Shown: piece after piece, positions 60,415 to 64,000 of the stretch | Numbering within the stretch: position 1 is the stretch's first letter | Layout of the letters: every line of letters begins with the position of its first letter | Assembly: GCF_900116645.1 (NCBI RefSeq) | Contig: NZ_FPBO01000025.1 | Span: 1-64,000, forward strand | Length of the DNA: 64,000 nt | Source of the DNA: Pseudoduganella namucuonensis | Lineage (GTDB): Bacteria > Pseudomonadota > Gammaproteobacteria > Burkholderiales > Burkholderiaceae_D | Direction of reading: 5' to 3' | Notes under the pieces: model-generated | Databases searched by the model: none | What the model saw: only the letters and a program-made list of their open reading frames with translations | Told to the model about the DNA's origin: nothing | Translations under genes and position numbers: made by a program

Positions 60415-63400
60415 ATGACACAAATGCCCAAAGACCTGCGCAAACAGACGCTGGACCTGATCAACGCCAGCAAGCAGGCCGACGGCGGCCCGGCTGCCGC
60501 GCTGATCGGCGCCTGGCTCGCCGCCATCGACGAGGAGGACCTGTCCGGGGTCGCGCCCGGCAGCCTGGTTCCCGTGCTGTGGGAAGGCTTCGCGCAGGCG
60601 GCCAGGCGCGGCGGCGCGGGCTGCCAGATCGCCCGGCTGCGCTACGCGGACGGCCGCGGCGGCATGGCGACGGCGTTGCTGATCCTGAACGACGACATGC
60701 CCTACCTGGTGGATTCCATCGTCATGGCCCTGCGCAAGCAGCGCTTGATCGCCAACGGCGTGCTGAACGCGGTGCTGCCGGTGGCGCGCGACGCCGACGG
60801 CGTGGCCACAGCCGCCGGCGCCGCCGCCGATCCTTCCGCCAAGATGGAATCGTTCGTGCTGGTCCTGCTGGCGGAAGACCTGGCGGACGGCGACCTGGCG
60901 GCCCTGGTGGACCGTTTGCAGCTGGTGGCGAACGACGCCGCCGTGGTGCGCCGCGACCTGCCGGCCATGAACGGCCGCTTCAGCTCCGTGGCCGCCGAGG
61001 CGGCGGCCGGAGGCGGGGAGGAGGGCAAGGAGGTCGCGGCCTTCCTGGAATGGGCCAGGACCGAGGGCTTCGAGCCCTTCGGCTACGCCTATTACCAGGT
61101 GAAACCGGGCGCGCGCGAATTGGAACGCGACGTCCCCAGCCGCGTCGGCGTGCTGCAGGACACCTCGCACCCGGTCTACGGCACCTGCCTGGCCAACATC
61201 CCCGGCGACTTCGACACCCTGTCCAAGCGCCCGCACGCGCTGTCCATCGTCAAGGCCGACGTGGAGGGCACGCTGCACCGCGACCAGCAGCTGGACTTCA
61301 TCGGCGTGCGCCACACGGACGCGCAGGGCGCCATCCTGGGCGAGCACTGCTTCGTCGGCCTGTTCACCCGCGCCGCCTCCATCACGCCGCTGGCGCGCAT
61401 GCCGTTCGCGCGCGGCCGCATCGCGCAGGTGCTGCAGATCGCCGGCGTGCGCAAGGAGGGCTTCCGCGCCGAGAAGTTCGTCGAGATCCTGGAATCGCTG
61501 CCCCGCACCGAGGCCATGGAGGCCGAACCGCAATGGCTGGCCGACGTGTGCGGCGCGGTCGTGTCGCTGTACAAGCAACCGCGCACCAAGGTGTTCGCGC
61601 GCCGCGACGTCTACGCCCGCCACCTGAACGTGCTGGTCTACCTGCCGCGCGAGCGCTACAGCTCCAGCGTGGCGCACGCGCTGGCCAAGACGCTGCAGCA
61701 AAGCTCGGGCGCGGCCAGCGTCAGCTCCCAGACCCTGGTGGCCGACGGCCCGCTGGCCCGCGTCTACCTGATCGCGCACGCCGCGCGCTACCCGCTGGAC
61801 CTGGAAAGCGACATCCAGCGCCCGCTGCTGTCGCTGCTGGACGGCTGGCATAACAGCTTCTCGGCCCTGGCCGACGCCGTCGGCGAGGAGCCGCTGCGTT
61901 CCAGCCTGCGCAGGGTGTGCGCGACGCTGCCGGTCGACTATGTCGCCAGCACGGCGCCCGCCGTGGCCTTCCACGACCTGGGCGCGCTGCTGCGCAACGG
62001 CGACGGCGGCCACGTCGCCGCCCGCGTCGAACTGGCCGGCGCCGACAGCCCGGTGACCACCATCCGCCTGTACTCGGTGGACCGCGTGCCCTCGCTGTCG
62101 ACCATCCTGCCGGCGCTGCACAACGCGGGCGTGGCGATCGACCGCGAACACACCCACACCGTCAACACCGGCGACGGCCGCCGCCGTTTCGTCACCAGCC
62201 TGCTGGTGGACGCGGACAGCGCCGCCAAGCTGGCGCAGCCCGGCGTGGCCGAGGTGGTGCAGGAACTGGTCACCGCGCTGTTCAACAACGAGGCCGAGGA
62301 CGGCCGCCTGAACGGCCTGGTGATCGAGGGCGGCCTGTCCACCCGCCAGGTGCAGCTGGTGCGCGCCTACGTGAGCTACTGGCGCCAGGCCGGCAGCCGC
62401 TTCTCCGTGCGCTACGCGGCGGAAAGCCTGCGCAAGCAGCCCGCCGTCGTCAAGCAACTGGTGGACGCCTTCGAGCAGCGCTTCAATCCGGCCAACGGCG
62501 CCGAGCTGCGCGAAGCGGCCAGGGACAAGCTGGCCGCCATCAAGGCCGGCCTGCCCGCGCTGAACCACGCGGACACCGAGGAGATCGTGGCCGGCATGGT
62601 GGACCTGATCGGCGCCACCCTGCGCACCAACTACTACCAGAACGATCAGCGGGGCGACAAGATCATCTTCAAGTTCGACACCAGCAACCTGGCGCTGGTG
62701 CCGGAGCCGCGTCCCTTCCGCGAGATCTATGTGTTCTCGCGCCGCTTCGAGGGCGTGCACCTGCGCGGCGGCCCGGTCGCCCGCGGCGGCCTGCGCTGGT
62801 CGGACCGCATGGAGGACTACCGCACCGAGGTGCTGGGCCTGGTGAAGGCGCAGATGGTGAAGAACGCCGTGATCGTGCCGGCCGGCGCCAAGGGCGGCTT
62901 CGTCTGCAAGATGATGCCCAAGGACGCCGTGCGTGAAACCATCGCCGCCGAGGGCGAGGCCGTGTACCGCCTGTTCATCGCCAGCCTGCTGGAGGTGACC
63001 GACAACCGCGTGCTGGGCAATATCGTTCCGCCGGCCGACACCGTCTGCTACGACGGCAGCGACCCCTACCTGGTGGTGGCGGCCGACAAGGGCACCGCGA
63101 CCTTCTCCGACATCGCCAACGGCATCGCCGTGCAGCGCGGCTTCTGGCTGGGCGACGCCTTCGCGTCCGGCGGCTCGAACGGCTACGACCACAAGAAGAT
63201 GGGCATCACCGCCAAGGGCGCGTTCGAGGCCGTCAAGCGCCACTTCTACGAGATGGACCACGACATGGAAACCACCCCGTTCACCGTGGTGGGCGTGGGC
63301 GACATGTCGGGCGACGTGTTCGGCAACGGCGTGCTGCTGTCGAAGCGGATCAAGCTGCTGGCCGCGTTCGACCACCGCCACATCTTCCTGGACCCGAATC

Positions 63401-64000
63401 CGGACACCGCCGCCTCCTTCGCCGAACGCCAGCGCATGTTCGCGCTGCCGCGCTCCTCGTGGGAGGACTACGACAAGGCGCTGATCTCGCAGGGCGGCGG
63501 CGTGTACCCGCGCAGCGTCCGCTCGATCGAGCTGTCGCCGCGGATCCGCGCCGTGCTGGACATCGAGGAAAGCTCGCTGTCGCCGGAGGAGCTGATGCAC
63601 CGCATCCTGCTGGCGCCGGTGGACCTGTTCTACAACGGCGGCATCGGCACCTACATCAAGTCGTCGGCCGAGACCCACGCGCAAGTGAAGGACCGCGCCA
63701 ACGACAACATCCGCGTCAACGGCAACGAGCTGCGCTGCAAGATGGTGGCCGAGGGCGGCAACCTGGGCGCGACCCAGGCCGGCCGCATCGAGTTCGCGCT
63801 GGGCGGCGGCCGCATCTTCACCGACGCGATCGACAACTCGGCGGGCGTGGACTGCTCGGACCACGAGGTGAACGCGAAGATGTGGCTGGACGTGGAAATG
63901 AACGCCGGCCAGCTGGGCGAGGCGGACCGCAACCGCATCCTGAACGACATGACGGCCGACATCGAACGCCTGGTCCTGCGCGACAACACGCTGCAGACGC
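60415..64000 (+). CDS. gdhB: NAD-specific glutamate dehydrogenase, large GDH-180-like type (partial, runs past window end)
   Basis: About 1195 codons are present without a stop, and the gene continues beyond the window; such enzymes are usually near 1600 residues. The N-terminal regulatory part starts MTQMPKDLRKQTLDLINAS and contains LILNDDMPYLVDSIVMALRK and YYQVKPGARELERDV. The catalytic domain has RGGLRWSDRMEDYRTEVLGL and the lysine motif PAGAKGG at residue 822, followed by GDMSGDVFGNGVLLS. It deaminates glutamate to 2-oxoglutarate, using the glutamate the AST pathway makes. ATG 60415 has GGAG eight bases upstream. In Pseudomonas the homologous gene is activated by ArgR. Confidence 0.93.
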   Translation, partial: MTQMPKDLRKQTLDLINASKQADGGPAAALIGAWLAAIDEEDLSGVAPGSLVPVLWEGFAQAARRGGAGCQIARLRYADGRGGMATALLILNDDMPYLVDSIVMALRKQRLIANGVLNAVLPVARDADGVATAAGAAADPSAKMESFVLVLLAEDLADGDLAALVDRLQLVANDAAVVRRDLPAMNGRFSSVAAEAAAGGGEEGKEVAAFLEWARTEGFEPFGYAYYQVKPGARELERDVPSRVGVLQDTSHPVYGTCLANIPGDFDTLSKRPHALSIVKADVEGTLHRDQQLDFIGVRHTDAQGAILGEHCFVGLFTRAASITPLARMPFARGRIAQVLQIAGVRKEGFRAEKFVEILESLPRTEAMEAEPQWLADVCGAVVSLYKQPRTKVFARRDVYARHLNVLVYLPRERYSSSVAHALAKTLQQSSGAASVSSQTLVADGPLARVYLIAHAARYPLDLESDIQRPLLSLLDGWHNSFSALADAVGEEPLRSSLRRVCATLPVDYVASTAPAVAFHDLGALLRNGDGGHVAARVELAGADSPVTTIRLYSVDRVPSLSTILPALHNAGVAIDREHTHTVNTGDGRRRFVTSLLVDADSAAKLAQPGVAEVVQELVTALFNNEAEDGRLNGLVIEGGLSTRQVQLVRAYVSYWRQAGSRFSVRYAAESLRKQPAVVKQLVDAFEQRFNPANGAELREAARDKLAAIKAGLPALNHADTEEIVAGMVDLIGATLRTNYYQNDQRGDKIIFKFDTSNLALVPEPRPFREIYVFSRRFEGVHLRGGPVARGGLRWSDRMEDYRTEVLGLVKAQMVKNAVIVPAGAKGGFVCKMMPKDAVRETIAAEGEAVYRLFIASLLEVTDNRVLGNIVPPADTVCYDGSDPYLVVAADKGTATFSDIANGIAVQRGFWLGDAFASGGSNGYDHKKMGITAKGAFEAVKRHFYEMDHDMETTPFTVVGVGDMSGDVFGNGVLLSKRIKLLAAFDHRHIFLDPNPDTAASFAERQRMFALPRSSWEDYDKALISQGGGVYPRSVRSIELSPRIRAVLDIEESSLSPEELMHRILLAPVDLFYNGGIGTYIKSSAETHAQVKDRANDNIRVNGNELRCKMVAEGGNLGATQAGRIEFALGGGRIFTDAIDNSAGVDCSDHEVNAKMWLDVEMNAGQLGEADRNRILNDMTADIERLVLRDNTLQT

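Noticed and set aside
58756..63864. A 1702-codon open frame on the minus strand across astB and the glutamate dehydrogenase gene
   Set aside because: It is opposite well-recognised genes, is rich in Ala, Arg, Gly, His and Val as antisense frames of GC-rich genes are, and shows no domain. It arises from codon bias.

Overview
The window is a gene-dense, high-GC bacterial chromosome segment, almost certainly from a betaproteobacterium of the Oxalobacteraceae (Massilia, Duganella or Janthinobacterium type). This rests on the 23S/5S sequence, the yajC-secD-secF block behind queA-tgt, pyrC followed by a DUF3025 gene, dense coding with GC-rich third positions, and palindromes with a GGGGTCAGGTTCG core, which I recall from this group. 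No phage, plasmid, IS transposase, CRISPR or restriction genes are visible.

Layout, left to right. 1-376: end of an rRNA operon (3' end of 23S, then 5S and a terminator). 0.5-4.1 kb: two tandem secreted thermolysin-family (M4) proteases. 4.1-10.4 kb: a PagL-type lipid A deacylase, a beta-hydroxyacid dehydrogenase, an M20 amidohydrolase, a molybdopterin oxidoreductase and a lipoprotein aminopeptidase. 10.5-18 kb: two tandem fadD genes, a PhoD-type phosphatase, a YciA-type thioesterase and an Atm1-type ABC exporter. 18-23.5 kb: an ice-binding-like lipoprotein with a Val/Pro repeat stalk encoded next to an OmpA-family protein, a serine hydrolase and a dicarboxylate/amino acid symporter. 23.7-26.8 kb: a glutamate/aspartate ABC importer (gltLIJK). 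26.9-27.8 kb: a small operon of a winged-helix-like protein and two paralogous small membrane proteins.

27.8-36 kb holds an amidohydrolase, pyrC, a DUF3025 gene, a Gfo/Idh/MocA oxidoreductase, an MFS transporter with a 38-residue membrane ORF behind it, and recG. 35.8-41.4 kb is queA-tgt-yajC-secD-secF: queuosine tRNA modification plus the Sec accessory membrane complex. 41.5-50.2 kb has a WYL regulator, a glutathione transferase, a class V aminotransferase, an uncharacterised three-gene coiled-coil/DUF6384-like operon, an HDOD protein, a MarR regulator and an EamA exporter.

50.3-64 kb is an arginine catabolism locus: an ArgR-like AraC regulator, a sensor kinase with two periplasmic solute-binding domains, then astC, two astA subunits, astD, astB and an NAD-glutamate dehydrogenase that runs off the window. 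Together these would convert arginine to glutamate and 2-oxoglutarate; the last ast enzyme, astE, is not in the window. A good match to the Pseudomonas ArgR half-site lies in front of astC.

The best candidates for undescribed biology are the three-gene operon at 44.6-47.4 kb, the winged-helix plus DUF5985-like operon at 26.9-27.8 kb, the ice-binding lipoprotein/OmpA pair, and a set of perfect intergenic palindromes, one of which supplies the C-terminal codons of the phosphatase gene. Function assignments are by motif recognition only; no database search was possible.
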